The notes: a model not told the origin generated them from the sequence alone. A stretch of 7,178 nucleotides of DNA from Candidatus Pelagibacterales bacterium (GCA_002732015.1 PCCU01000042.1:1-7178); one strand, 5' to 3'; numbered from the stretch's first letter, positions 1-6,295 are shown. Program-made: numbers and translations.

Positions 1-207
1 TCTTTTTGATGACATATGCAAAGCTTGCGCTACTAATTCTTTTCCTGTTCCTGTTTCGCCAAGAACTAGGACAGTGCTCTCAGAAGGAGCTACTTTTTCA
101 ATTAAAAACTTCAGTTCTAGAACTTTTTTACTTTCACCTATTATAATGTTATTTATTTCTTTATTTTTAGTCAAAATATTGAACCAATTATTTAAAATTA
201 ATGACAA
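1..207 (-). CDS. Sigma-54 activator ATPase, N-terminal part (partial)
   Basis: This gene runs off the left edge, so only its beginning is visible. The minus strand encodes IIIGES near the start, then an EKVAPSESTVLVLGETGTGK stretch, which is the start of the AAA+ domain of sigma-54 (RpoN) enhancer-binding proteins. The Walker A motif GETGTGKE reads from 60 down to 37. Such proteins use ATP hydrolysis to open the sigma-54 polymerase complex. The frame is closed upstream by stops at 249-244 and contains no ATG or GTG before the ATPase domain. TTG at 207-205 is my working start and TTG at 174-172 is an alternative; neither has a good ribosome-binding site. Either way fewer than about 65 residues precede Walker A, too few for a receiver domain, so the layout is PspF-like. 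Its divergence from the flagellar operon suggests a flagellar regulator of FlrA/FleQ type. That role is inferred; the family assignment is firm. Confidence 0.82.
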   Translation of the reverse strand, partial: MSLILNNWFNILTKNKEINNIIIGESKKVLELKFLIEKVAPSESTVLVLGETGTGKELVAQALHMSSKR

Positions 208-217
208 TTTTATGACA
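201..217. repeat. Direct repeat ATGACA x2, candidate activator site
   Basis: ATGACA occurs at 201-206 and again at 212-217, so the two copies start 11 bp apart and lie on roughly the same face of the helix. If transcription from the sigma-54 promoter at 299-313 starts near 325, the pair sits at about -124 to -108, a normal distance for an upstream activating sequence. It also lies downstream of the predicted start of the divergent gene, where a bound protein could repress. No binding protein can be named from sequence. Confidence 0.3.
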
Positions 218-242
218 CTAAGTTTTAAAATGCCATAAAAAT

Positions 243-271
243 ATTATCAATTACCAGAAATACTTGGATAA
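243..271 (-). promoter_or_regulatory. Possible sigma-70 promoter for the divergent activator
   Basis: Read on the minus strand, TTATCC (271-266) and GATAAT (248-243) are separated by 17 nt. The -10 element matches TATAAT at 5 of 6 positions; the -35 element is weak, at 3 of 6. Directly upstream on the same strand lie runs of ten A (283-274) and eight A (293-286), placed where an UP element would be. The predicted start near 236 leaves about 29 nt before the TTG at 207. Promoter-like hexamers arise easily by chance in DNA this AT-rich, so this is only a candidate. Confidence 0.3.
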
Positions 272-298
272 AATTTTTTTTTTAATTTTTTTTAAATT

Positions 299-313
299 TG
301 GCAAAGTTTTTGC
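299..313 (+). promoter_or_regulatory. Sigma-54 (RpoN) promoter of the flagellar operon
   Basis: TGGCAAAGTTTTTGC has the invariant GG (300-301) and GC (312-313) separated by exactly 10 nt, as required for the -24/-12 elements of sigma-54 promoters (consensus TGGCAC-N5-TTGCW). Transcription should start about 12 nt after the GC, near 325, just ahead of the ribosome-binding site at 330-334. This means the first gene must start at 339, because any upstream start codon would lie outside the transcript. The promoter is expected to need an enhancer-binding ATPase, and two such proteins are encoded on either side of it. Confidence 0.85.
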
Positions 314-329
314 GTTTCCTACTTCAAAC

Positions 330-334
330 GGAGG
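330..334 (+). promoter_or_regulatory. Ribosome-binding site that fixes the 339 start
   Basis: GGAGG is a perfect Shine-Dalgarno core, 4 nt before the ATG at 339. The same frame is open back to an ATG at 264, but that start has no such site and lies upstream of the sigma-54 promoter inside T-rich DNA. The residues it would add are an artefact of that tract. Confidence 0.85.
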
Positions 335-338
335 AAAT

Positions 339-1496
339 ATGACAAATGTTAGTATTATAAGTTTAGGAATAAAAGAATTAGAAGTTTTAAAAAATAAATT
401 AGTAGAAAGAGATGCAGAAGTTAAAATATTTAGTAGTTTAGAGGAACTTAGCAATGATGGTACTTCTACACTAATTTGTCATAGTGATGCATTAAATAAG
501 AGTAAAGATGAAGCTAAAAACTTACTAAGTTTAGCTAGAAGCCTTAAAATTAAAAAAATTATACAAATAGAAAATTACGCATCAACTTTCTCTTTAAAGA
601 GTGAGTTAGGGAAATCATTTATTAGAATTAATTTAATAAAAGATGATAAATACAGTTTAGAGGTCTTAATAAGCTATGCACTTGATGATGAAAAATTTAT
701 AACTGGTAGTAAAGAGTCATTAATGCTTAAAAACTTATCTAAAAAAGTTGCTAATACTGATGTGACGGTTTTTATAAATGGACCTACAGGAACAGGAAAA
801 GAAGTTGTAGCCAATTATATCCATGACCAATCCTCTAGAAAAGAAAACCCGTTTATTGCTGTAAATTGTGCTGCAATACCTGAAAATATGCTAGAAGCTA
901 TTTTATTCGGACATGAAAAAGGTTCTTTTACAGGAGCTTCTCATTCAAATAAAGGAATTTTTAGAGCTGCAGATAAAGGTACTCTATTATTAGATGAAAT
1001 TTCTGAAATGCCTTTAAGTTTACAAGCAAAATTATTAAGGGTTTTACAAGAGAAAAAAGTTACACCTGTTGGTGGTAATAGAGAAGTAGAAATAGATGTA
1101 AGAATTATTGCGACTACTAATAGGAATATGGCTGAAGAAGTAAAAAATAATAATTTCAGAGAAGACCTCTATTATAGATTAAATGTTTTCCCTATTAAAA
1201 CATTTAGATTAAGTCAAAGGTCAGACGACATTATTCCTATTGTAGTATCAATAATAAAGAAAAATAATGATGAAAATAAAGATTTTCCTTATTTGTCAAG
1301 GAAAGCTCAAGAATTTTTAAAGAATCATAGTTGGTCAGGAAATGTTAGAGAGCTAGAGAATGTTATATTAAGATCATTAGTACTTTCTAATTCAATGAAC
1401 ATTAATGCTGAACATATAATAGTTGATGAGAGTGTTCAAAATCACAATGAATATTATCAACAACTAGAAGATAAAATTTTTGCTTTAGGTAATTAG
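339..1496 (+). CDS. FlrC/FleR/FlbD-like sigma-54 flagellar activator lacking HTH
   Basis: This 385-residue protein is a sigma-54 enhancer-binding ATPase, expected to remodel RpoN polymerase at flagellar promoters. The ATPase core is complete: Walker A GPTGTGKE (148-155), the sigma-54 contact loop GSFTGA (195-200, a variant of GAFTGA), Walker B GTLLLDE (214-220), the arginine-finger region FREDLYYRLN (273-282) and sensor II WSGNVREL (332-339). NCAAIPENMLEA and LDEISEMPLSLQAKLLRVLQ recall the FlrC/FleR/FlbD group. Residues 1 to about 115 are receiver-sized, but I find no acidic pair after the first strand, no clear phospho-acceptor aspartate and no conserved lysine. Only 46 residues follow sensor II, ending in a helix-like YYQQLEDKIFAL, so the usual Fis-type DNA-binding domain is absent. 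The stop codon overlaps the fliE ribosome-binding site, leaving no room for a lost domain. No kinase gene adjoins it. It probably autoregulates through the promoter at 299-313. Confidence 0.9.
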   Translation: MTNVSIISLGIKELEVLKNKLVERDAEVKIFSSLEELSNDGTSTLICHSDALNKSKDEAKNLLSLARSLKIKKIIQIENYASTFSLKSELGKSFIRINLIKDDKYSLEVLISYALDDEKFITGSKESLMLKNLSKKVANTDVTVFINGPTGTGKEVVANYIHDQSSRKENPFIAVNCAAIPENMLEAILFGHEKGSFTGASHSNKGIFRAADKGTLLLDEISEMPLSLQAKLLRVLQEKKVTPVGGNREVEIDVRIIATTNRNMAEEVKNNNFREDLYYRLNVFPIKTFRLSQRSDDIIPIVVSIIKKNNDENKDFPYLSRKAQEFLKNHSWSGNVRELENVILRSLVLSNSMNINAEHIIVDESVQNHNEYYQQLEDKIFALGN

Positions 1497-1504
1497 GAGG
1501 TTTT

Positions 1505-1861
1505 ATGAACAAAGTAAATAATGTGGGATTAAATTTAATAAATAGAACTATTGAAAACAACCAAAATGAAGGTTTAAACTCTAAAAAAGATATTCTTTCA
1601 GAACAAAATTCAGTACTTAAAAAAAGCAATTTATTAGATGAACCAAATTTTTTAAATAATGTATCTGAAGCTATAAATAATGTAGCAAAAACTCAAAATG
1701 ATGCTGCAGAAATAACAAAAAATTATGAACTAGGAAAAGAACAAGATTTAACTAAGGTTATAGTTAATCAACAAATATCAAAGCTAGCTTTTCAAATTAC
1801 TTTAAACGTTAGAAATAAAGTTTTGAGTGCTTACAAAGATATTATGAATATGCCTGTATAA
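1505..1861 (+). CDS. fliE: Flagellar hook-basal body protein FliE
   Basis: FliE is a small periplasmic protein that joins the MS ring to the rod and is among the first substrates of the flagellar export apparatus. At 118 residues the length is close to normal. The N-terminal half is polar and poorly conserved. The C-terminal half carries the family signature: AKTQNDAAEITKNYELG, then DLTKVIVNQQISKLAFQ and VRNKVLSAYKDIMNMPV at the very end. The protein has no signal peptide, as expected for a type III export substrate. GGAGG at 1496-1500 lies 4 nt before the ATG and overlaps the stop of the upstream activator, so the two genes are probably translationally coupled. It is followed 19 nt later by fliF, the usual fliE-fliF pair. 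Confidence 0.95.
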   Translation: MNKVNNVGLNLINRTIENNQNEGLNSKKDILSEQNSVLKKSNLLDEPNFLNNVSEAINNVAKTQNDAAEITKNYELGKEQDLTKVIVNQQISKLAFQITLNVRNKVLSAYKDIMNMPV

Positions 1862-1880
1862 AAAAAAGGAGACTAAATAG

Positions 1881-3620
1881 ATGGCTGATACAACAATTTC
1901 AAATGTAGATGAAAATAAAAGTAATTTAATTACCAAAACAAATTCCTACATAACAGATATTAGACGGTTATTAAATGAGCCAGCAGCAAAAAGAGCTCTT
2001 CCAACAGTATTAGCTTTAATAATAGCTTTTGCTGGCATTTTAATTTTTATTACAATGAGAGAACCAGCAAAAACAACATTATTTTCATCTCTTACTGAGG
2101 GAGATAAAGCAAAAGTTGTTGAATCTTTAAGACAAAATGGAATTGATGTCTCGCTAGACTCTGCTACCGGTGAGGTGTTAGTTCCTAGCACGGATTACTA
2201 TCAATCTAAAATGCTATTAGCAGCTGAGGGTTTGCCAGAGTCATTACCTAGTGGATATGATAATTTAAGTGATTTGCCAATGGGAACTAGTAGATCCGTA
2301 GAGGCAGTAAAAATTAGACAAAGTCAGGAAAGTGAATTAGCAAGGTCAATTAATGAGATTTCTGGTATTTTAGGAGCTAGAGTTCACTTAGCAATACCAG
2401 ATAAATCTGTTTTTGTAAGAGAAAGAGGAAGACCTACTGCGTCTGTATTTGTTAAACTTGGAGCTGGAAGAAGTTTAGGAGAAAATCAGGTAAGAGCAAT
2501 AGTTCATTTAGTTTCTTCTTCTGTTCCTAATTTGCCATCAGAAAATGTTACAGTTGTAGACCAGCACGGAAATTTATTGTCTAGACCTACTAATGATCCA
2601 ACTTCTGCATTATCAAATAGGCAATTAGAATATACAATGAAACTGGAACAAGTTTATAGACAAAGAGTAATATCTCTTTTAACGCCAATTTTAGGAGCTG
2701 GAAATATAACTGCACAAGTAAATGTTGATGTGGATTTTACAACACAAAATGTTACAGAAGAAATAGTAGATCCCGAGGGAACGGCATTAAGAAGCGAACA
2801 GGCTACTCAAGATTTAACATCAGAACCTGATGCTGTTGGTATTCCTGGAGCAGTTGCTAATACACCACCACTTGCAGCAGAACTAGCAACTGGTGCACCA
2901 GAACCGACAGCACCAGGGGCAAAGATTAAATCGCAAAGTTCTAGTAGTATTAAAAACTATGAGGTAAGTAAAAGAGTAACAGCAATTAGAAATCCAACAG
3001 GGCAAATAAAAAGAATAGTTGCCGCTATTTTAATTAGGGATAAACTAGTTGTTAATGAATTGGGAGAAAATGTACTCCAAAAACTAAGCGAAGAAGAAAA
3101 AACTAACATTGAAGCTCTCGTTAGGGATGCAATAGGCTTCAAAGATGAAAGGGGTGACTCAATAACTATATCTAGTGGAGAGTTTATCGATGATATTCAA
3201 TTAAGCACTGTTCCATGGTATGAGAACTCTGCTGTAAGAGAATTATTAGGTAAACTATTTACGATACTGGTTTTAGCAATTGTGACGTTCGGTGCTCTTA
3301 GACCATTATTAAATAGAATATTAGTTCCTGTAGGTGGCGCTGTAGGTGCAGGCGTAGGAGGTCCAGCTGTCGATGATGATGAAGATGAAGAACAAGAAGA
3401 TAAAATAGAAGTTCAAGAAGGAGAGTCTTTAGAGGAAATAAAGGCTAAGCTTAAACCTAAAAAATCATCAATATCTCCAGATATGTTAGATACTGCTAAT
3501 ACTTACGATGATAAGGTTGCTGTAATTAGAATGATAGTAGGTGATGAGGCAGGAAGAGTGTCTAGCGTATTTAGAGCACTAATGAAGCAGGGTAGTAAAA
3601 ATGAAGAAGAAGAAAATTAA
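1881..3620 (+). CDS. fliF: Flagellar MS-ring protein FliF
   Basis: FliF oligomerises in the inner membrane to form the MS ring, the base on which the flagellum is assembled. The 579-residue length is typical. A first membrane helix lies at about 41-59. It is followed by the YscJ/FliF ring-building domains, recognisable from TLFSSLTEGDKAKVVESL, the QSQESELARSI stretch and ARVHLAIPD. The second half of the periplasmic region has RQLEYTMKLEQVYRQRV and a Pro/Ala-rich loop (GIPGAVANTPPLAAE). A second membrane helix lies at about 456-473. The cytoplasmic tail has a glycine-rich stretch, an acidic run at 498-507, and a C-terminal FliG-binding segment (TYDDKVAVIRMIVGDEAGRV). The FliG-binding end looks intact although fliG does not follow. 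AAGGAG lies 9-10 nt before the ATG. Its base composition is visibly less A-rich than that of fliJ and the fliK-like gene. Confidence 0.97.
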   Translation: MADTTISNVDENKSNLITKTNSYITDIRRLLNEPAAKRALPTVLALIIAFAGILIFITMREPAKTTLFSSLTEGDKAKVVESLRQNGIDVSLDSATGEVLVPSTDYYQSKMLLAAEGLPESLPSGYDNLSDLPMGTSRSVEAVKIRQSQESELARSINEISGILGARVHLAIPDKSVFVRERGRPTASVFVKLGAGRSLGENQVRAIVHLVSSSVPNLPSENVTVVDQHGNLLSRPTNDPTSALSNRQLEYTMKLEQVYRQRVISLLTPILGAGNITAQVNVDVDFTTQNVTEEIVDPEGTALRSEQATQDLTSEPDAVGIPGAVANTPPLAAELATGAPEPTAPGAKIKSQSSSSIKNYEVSKRVTAIRNPTGQIKRIVAAILIRDKLVVNELGENVLQKLSEEEKTNIEALVRDAIGFKDERGDSITISSGEFIDDIQLSTVPWYENSAVRELLGKLFTILVLAIVTFGALRPLLNRILVPVGGAVGAGVGGPAVDDDEDEEQEDKIEVQEGESLEEIKAKLKPKKSSISPDMLDTANTYDDKVAVIRMIVGDEAGRVSSVFRALMKQGSKNEEEEN

Positions 3621-3632
3621 TAGGAGTTTATA

Positions 3633-4550
3633 GTGAGCAGTGAAAGTGTAACATCTAAAAAAGTAAACGATGAAGAAATTGAAAAAAATACTTTACTTGG
3701 TGATGAAGAACTTGACAAAGATACTCCACTTAGTGATGAGGAAATTTCTAGATTAATTAAAGCTAGCAGAGAAACCTCATTTAAACGTAAAGAAATCAAA
3801 AAGGAGATGTCTGAAGCTTTTAAAAAGGTCTCTTTACATGATATAGCAAAAAAATATAATAAAGAAATTTTTTCTAAGACAGAAGTAGATGAAGATATTA
3901 AACAAAAAAATCCACAAAATGAGAGTTTAAGTGTAAAAGAGTCAAATAAAAGCCAAGAAAATATAAAAGAGGTGGAAAATGAAGATACATTAGAAGCTTC
4001 TGATAATTTAGAAGTGGAAAAAAATCAATCTGATGAACAAGAAAATAAAGAAACTATAGCAACAAAAATTTTTCAAGAAGAAGAGCATCTTAAAATTTTG
4101 GAAGAGTCTAATAAAGAGGCTTTTGAAAAAGGCAAGCAAGAAGCATACGCTGAGATAAAAGAGGGATCAGATGCTGCTATAGCAAAGTTAAATAGTATAA
4201 GTGAAAAAATTTCCAAAACAGATCAATTAGATTTAACTGAATTAGAAAATATTATTTCAAATAAGATTTTAGATTTAAGTTCAGAACTAACAGGAAAAAT
4301 AATAAAGGCATTGCCTACTGAATTTCTTAAGAAAATTAAAAATTTCATAGCAACTTTGGAAAATAATGATGGAAAAATAGAAATATTTGTAAGTGAAAAT
4401 GACTTTAAAATAATGGAAAAAAATAAGGATATAAAACCTAAACTTAAAGAAATGAATATAAGTCATAAAGCTGAACTTTCTAACGGTGAAGTAATATTAC
4501 AAATAAACGGTATTAAAATAAAACATAAAATTCATGGTAAGAATTTATGA
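3633..4550 (+). CDS. fliH: Flagellar export ATPase regulator FliH
   Basis: FliH is the peripheral-stalk protein that holds the FliI ATPase at the C-ring and export gate and restrains its activity. This 305-residue protein is longer than the roughly 230-residue enterobacterial form because of an acidic, low-complexity N-terminal half. FKKVSLHDIAKKY (63-75) resembles the short motif near the start of many FliH proteins. KEAFEKGKQEAYAE corresponds to the FliH coiled-coil segment, and the C-terminal third (about 195-300) has the helical then beta pattern of the FliH/YscL/V-ATPase-E fold, with KIEIFVSENDF and ELSNGEVILQ. It contains no tryptophan, so the N-terminal tryptophans that bind FliN in Salmonella FliH are absent. 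Translation starts at GTG with TAGGAG 6 nt upstream. Its TGA overlaps the fliI ATG. Identity rests on these patterns plus position directly before fliI. Confidence 0.85.
   Translation: MSSESVTSKKVNDEEIEKNTLLGDEELDKDTPLSDEEISRLIKASRETSFKRKEIKKEMSEAFKKVSLHDIAKKYNKEIFSKTEVDEDIKQKNPQNESLSVKESNKSQENIKEVENEDTLEASDNLEVEKNQSDEQENKETIATKIFQEEEHLKILEESNKEAFEKGKQEAYAEIKEGSDAAIAKLNSISEKISKTDQLDLTELENIISNKILDLSSELTGKIIKALPTEFLKKIKNFIATLENNDGKIEIFVSENDFKIMEKNKDIKPKLKEMNISHKAELSNGEVILQINGIKIKHKIHGKNL
3669..3746 (+). repeat. 11-codon tandem repeat in the FliH N-terminus
   Basis: Two adjacent 33-nt units (3669-3701 and 3702-3734) encode DEEIEKNTLLG and DEELDKDTPLS, and a third partial unit begins DEEI. The units have diverged at the DNA level, so the duplication is not recent. 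The second unit runs into LSDEEISRLI. Confidence 0.6.
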
Positions 4551-5875
4551 GTATATTAAAAAAAATTATTGAAGAAAATAAATTTGATAGTATTTTTACG
4601 TCGACAGAAGTTTCAGGAGTAGTTAGAGGCTTAGAAGGTAGTATAGTCGAGACAGATGGATTTCCAGCTTCTGTAGGAAGTGTTTGTGAAATAGATAGTT
4701 TGGATGCTTACAAAACTAGTGCCGAAGTTATAGGGTTCAGAAATAATAAAAATCTAGTTGCACTGCACAATACTGATACTAAGCTCAAAGTAGGTTCAAT
4801 AGTTCGACTAGTTGACGAAGGAGTTAATATTCCAGTAGGCGAAGCATTATTAGGAAGAGTAATTGATGGTATGGGAAATCCTTTAGACGGAAAAAAACTA
4901 GAAAAGTTCAGAGACTATTGGCCATTAAATGGCAAAGCAGTCAATCCATTGGAGAGAAAAAAAATAGAAAGTACATTTGATGTAGGTGTAAGAACAATTA
5001 ATTCTATTATTTCAATAGGAAAAGGACAAAGGATAGGAATTATAGCAGGAAGTGGTGTTGGTAAATCAGTTTTATTACAAATGATGAGTAAATATTCTGA
5101 GTCTGATGTAGTAGTTGTAGGCCTTATTGGAGAGAGAGCTAGAGAAGTAAAAGTTATGGTAGACTCTTTACTTAGTCATGATAAAAAAAATAAGATAATA
5201 ATTGTTGCAGTTCCAGCAGATAGGTCTCCCTTGCTTAGGATGAGAGGGGCAAATAGATGTACGGCAATAGCAGAATACTTTCGTTCAAAAGGTAAAAATG
5301 TACTTTTGATTATGGACTCTTTAACTAGAGTAGCACATGCTAAAAGAGAAATTGGTCTTGCTTTAGGTGAACAGCCAACATCAAAAGGATATCCGCCTTC
5401 TGTCATTTCTATGATACCAGCTCTTATTGAAAGAGCAGGAAGTGGGAATATATCAGAAGGAAATATAACCGGGTTTTATACGGTATTAGCTGATGCAGAT
5501 GACCATAACGATCCAGTAGTTGACTCAGCTAGGGCTATACTTGATGGACATATAGTTTTATCTCGTGAGCAAGCACAATTAGGAATATACCCAGCAATAG
5601 ATATTCAAAATTCAATTAGTAGAGTAATGGATGATATTGTTTCAGAAGAGCATAAACAGCTAAGTAGAGAATTAAAAAGGTTAGTTTCAGTTTATAAGGA
5701 AAGTCGCGACCTTGTTTTAATGGGAGGATACTCAAAAGGGCAAGATAAATCAATAGATAAAGCTCATGAAATGTGGCCAAAAATTGTTGATTTTATGAAA
5801 CAAGATAATACAGAAAATGATACATTTGAAGGATCTTTTCAGAAACTCAAATTGCTTTTAGAAAAATCAGCTTAA
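4547..5875 (+). CDS. fliI: Flagellar export ATPase FliI
   Basis: FliI is the hexameric ATPase of the flagellar type III export system, related to the F1-ATPase beta subunit; it helps unfold and deliver export substrates in the cytoplasm. At 442 residues it has the normal length. Visible features are the beta-barrel N-terminus (about 20-90), LLGRVIDGMGNPLDG, Walker A AGSGVGKS (167-174), the catalytic-glutamate motif GERAREV (195-201), Walker B VLLIMD (252-257), and LGEQPTSKGYPPS with IPALIERAGSG, typical of the FliI/SctN family. GFYTVLADADDHNDPV and DGHIVLSREQA follow. The third residue of GERxREV is usually glycine in flagellar and type III ATPases; here it is Ala198, a mild change since F1-beta also varies there. 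The ATG overlaps the fliH stop as ATGA with only a weak upstream ribosome-binding site, implying translational coupling. Confidence 0.97.
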   Translation: MSILKKIIEENKFDSIFTSTEVSGVVRGLEGSIVETDGFPASVGSVCEIDSLDAYKTSAEVIGFRNNKNLVALHNTDTKLKVGSIVRLVDEGVNIPVGEALLGRVIDGMGNPLDGKKLEKFRDYWPLNGKAVNPLERKKIESTFDVGVRTINSIISIGKGQRIGIIAGSGVGKSVLLQMMSKYSESDVVVVGLIGERAREVKVMVDSLLSHDKKNKIIIVAVPADRSPLLRMRGANRCTAIAEYFRSKGKNVLLIMDSLTRVAHAKREIGLALGEQPTSKGYPPSVISMIPALIERAGSGNISEGNITGFYTVLADADDHNDPVVDSARAILDGHIVLSREQAQLGIYPAIDIQNSISRVMDDIVSEEHKQLSRELKRLVSVYKESRDLVLMGGYSKGQDKSIDKAHEMWPKIVDFMKQDNTENDTFEGSFQKLKLLLEKSA

Positions 5876-6280
5876 ATGTTAAATAAAAAAAGATTAGAAA
5901 ACCTGAGCTTAATAAAAAAAAAAAAATTATTAGGACAAAAAGAAGAAATTACTACTTTGGACAATGAGTTTGAAAAAAACAAAAGCAATAAAGAAAAGCT
6001 TAAAAAGATTTTAAAAAATACGTCTATAGAGAATACTGAGTTGGCTTGGAATATGAAAGAAAAAAGCGAATATAAATTAAAGTTAATAGAACAGATTTAT
6101 ATATCAGAAAATAGAGAAAAGTTTTTGTCTATAGAAATGAAAAGAGCTAAAAATAATTTAGGAAAACTTATTAAAGAAAAAGAAATAGTTGATGAAAAAA
6201 TTAAACTTATTACACAATTAGAAAAAAATAATAAAGAAAACCAGTTTATTAACAGTATGCCGCCTCAAAAAAATAACTGA
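5876..6280 (+). CDS. fliJ: Probable flagellar export chaperone FliJ
   Basis: FliJ is a small coiled-coil protein that acts as the central stalk inside the FliI hexamer and links it to FlhA and export chaperones. This 134-residue product is almost entirely charged and helical (Lys, Glu and Asn rich, with heptad-like spacing of Leu and Ile) and has no membrane segment. Sequence identity with known FliJ proteins is not obvious by eye, which is usual for this family, so the call rests on length, coiled-coil character and position right after fliI. The ATG abuts the fliI TAA with no separate ribosome-binding site. A run of 13 A lies early in the gene at 5914-5926. Confidence 0.75.
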   Translation: MLNKKRLENLSLIKKKKLLGQKEEITTLDNEFEKNKSNKEKLKKILKNTSIENTELAWNMKEKSEYKLKLIEQIYISENREKFLSIEMKRAKNNLGKLIKEKEIVDEKIKLITQLEKNNKENQFINSMPPQKNN

Positions 6281-6295
6281 TGGCATTATTTTTGC
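6281..6295 (+). promoter_or_regulatory. Sigma-54 promoter ahead of the fliK-like gene
   Basis: TGGCATTATTTTTGC begins at the base after the fliJ stop codon and has GG (6282-6283) and GC (6294-6295) exactly 10 nt apart. It agrees with the operon promoter at 299-313 in 12 of 15 positions. The start of transcription should be near 6307, giving a leader of only about 16 nt before the ATG at 6323. The -12 end sits in a TTTTTGCAAAAA palindrome (6289-6300). This would allow the fliK-like gene to be expressed separately from the export genes. Confidence 0.8.

Noticed and set aside
220..236. TGGCAT on the minus strand as a -24 element for the divergent gene
   Set aside because: The position 10 nt after GG is CT rather than GC, so the -12 element is missing.
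264..338. Upstream ATG at 264 that would lengthen the activator by 25 residues
   Set aside because: It reads through a T-rich tract, has no ribosome-binding site, and lies upstream of the sigma-54 promoter; the ATG at 339 has GGAGG and fits family length.
251..454. Minus-strand open frame of 67 codons
   Set aside because: It covers the sigma-54 promoter and the start of the activator gene on the other strand; its low-complexity product is a shadow.
1402..1629. Minus-strand open frame across the activator/fliE junction
   Set aside because: It is antisense to two well-supported genes with no ribosome-binding site or family features.
1946..2191. Minus-strand open frames inside fliF (also 2957-3142), fliH (3617-3799) and fliI (5176-5406)
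   Set aside because: All are antisense shadows of conserved genes.
3335..3350. GG-N10-GC match to a sigma-54 promoter inside fliF
   Set aside because: It lies in codons for a glycine-rich stretch, lacks the TTTTTGC seen in the other two sites, and no gene starts downstream for nearly 300 nt.
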